Assembly: GCA_963853835.1 (NCBI GenBank)
Contig: OY970824.1
Span: 68,776,884 to 68,840,883 of the forward strand
Origin: Calendula officinalis
Lineage: Eukaryota > Streptophyta > Magnoliopsida > Asterales > Asteraceae
Length of the DNA: 64,000 bases
Direction of reading: 5' to 3'
Positions 63,130-64,000 of this stretch are shown here, piece by piece. The first letter of the stretch is position 1. The number at the start of each line of letters is the position of its first letter. The translations under genes and the position numbers were made by a program. The notes below the pieces were generated by a model. That model had not been told where the DNA came from. It did no database searches and saw only the letters and a list, made by a program, of their open reading frames with translations.

Positions 63130-64000
63130 CCTTACGAACGCGTAGGCGAAAACCTCATCGAAAACAAAGGCCCGAGTGAAAAGTTATGGGGTTTTAAGTA
63201 TTTAGTGGTCAAAATGGATCCAAACCGGGTCAAACCGGGTCAAACCCGACCCAACTCGGATTTAAACCCCAAAACCCACGAAATTCCATCATTTTCTTCC
63301 CCATTTCTTCCCTAAAACCTCTCTAAAATTCTGGAAACTTGAAGAACTTCATGCATGGTTGATTTGAACAAGAAATTGGTGAAATCTCACAAGAATATTG
63401 AAGATTTCAAAGGTAAAACTTCAATCTTTACTAGAATCTTTCATTTGAGTTCAAGAGATCATAAAATTAGGGTTTAAATTCTGTTAGAAACTTTCTAATA
63501 TCATGATATTATGATTAGGTTATGATGGATTCAAGTTATTTAGCTAAAACCATGGGTAAATTGTAAGAAATTAGAAATTTTCGAGTTAAAAGTTGTGTTG
63601 CAGCACTGTTTTGTAAAAAACCATAGAAAATTGTAGAAAAATCGTTTAGGGGTGAATCCAGTGGCATCCGAACCGTATCGATTTCTTCTTTGTTTCTTAT
63701 TTTGTTCAAGAAAGTAAATTCTGGCTCTAAGATAGGCGGAAATCGCATTTGTTACAGTGCTGCTAAGCTGATTTCTGACAGCATGACGTTGTTGTATTGT
63801 AAAATTCATAGAAAATCATAGAAAAATCATAAAAATATGAGGTCAGGGGCATTGGAAACCTATTAAAGAGTAAAACGAATGATAAAAATTTCATTGAGTA
63901 TCTTTGAGATTAAGTAGGTCAGAACTGAGTAAACAGAAGGTTGTTTAACATGTAGAAACAAATTGTCAATTGAAAAGATCATAGATAGGGTTAATGGTAA
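63130..64000. other. Possible partial LTR, cut by the window edge
   Basis: Words such as GAAAAGTTATGGGGTTTTAA, tandem ACCGGGTCAA (63224-63245) and a C-rich CTTCCCCATTTCTTCCC leader-like stretch are reminiscent of Ty3 LTRs. Internal repeats CATAGAAAATCATAGAAAAA and GTAAAATTCATAGAAA occur at 63625-63830. No LTR boundary or second copy is visible, so this is a weak call. The open minus-strand frames look incidental. Confidence 0.3.

Noticed and set aside
63536..63809. Minus-strand open frames at the right edge
   Set aside because: Repeated CATAGAAAAT words make the region low-complexity; no domain.
1..64000. tRNA, rRNA or CRISPR loci
   Set aside because: The only tRNA-like boxes are within the two SINEs; no rRNA segment, and repeats with regular unique spacers were not seen (CAGTAGTA spacing is irregular).

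Overview
This is a gene-poor, transposon-rich stretch of plant nuclear DNA. GT-AG introns, a SNAPc subunit, a FANTASTIC FOUR-like protein, a GT14 glycosyltransferase and a CDC20 relative all point to a eudicot. The Sirevirus-like copia element, with an unusual extra reading region of a type I associate with Asteraceae repeat annotations, makes Asteraceae the best guess (inference, moderate confidence).

Layout. 1-2.2 kb: a hAT transposase relic and a SINE. 2230-10587: a nearly complete Ty3/gypsy chromovirus with both LTRs. 12.25-12.76 kb: a 5'-truncated LINE with a perfect 18-bp target duplication. 13341-14714: an intact single-exon FAF-like gene. 15.3-18.0 kb: three small DNA transposons (hAT MITE, miniature CACTA, fold-back element). 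19252-30697: an 11.4-kb Sirevirus-like Ty1/copia element on the minus strand, with ATCCC target duplications, gag, a broken pol and a large extra coding region between pol and the 3' LTR. Its LTRs, non-coding parts and coding linkers are studded with the octamer CAGTAGTA. 31.4-35.8 kb: low-complexity and TA-microsatellite-associated elements, a Helitron 3' end and a PIF/Harbinger MITE.

36079-37179 holds an intact GT14/BC10-like gene. At 39744-40689 is a Harbinger element keeping only the start of its transposase, and at 40.8-41.3 kb a near-perfect hairpin element. 42150-45167 is a ten-exon SNAPc subunit 3 (SRD2-like) gene. At 45.8-47.6 kb lies an element with long terminal inverted repeats. 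48712-53985 is a three-exon plant gene of unknown function whose 4.4-kb second intron holds two hAT transposase relics in head-to-head inverted orientation. 54-59 kb is AT-rich repeats, nested MITEs and a second SINE. 60283-62229 is a CDC20-like gene that still has introns but carries two frame-destroying deletions. The last 0.9 kb may be part of another LTR.

The host genes show no operon-like relation; they are separate loci scattered among repeats. The most unusual signals are the copia element's octamer iteration and extra ORFs, the transposase hairpin inside an intron, the repeated splice-acceptor unit in CDC20 intron 1, and a 39-bp piece of FAF coding sequence repeated upstream of its own gene beside a MITE-like end.
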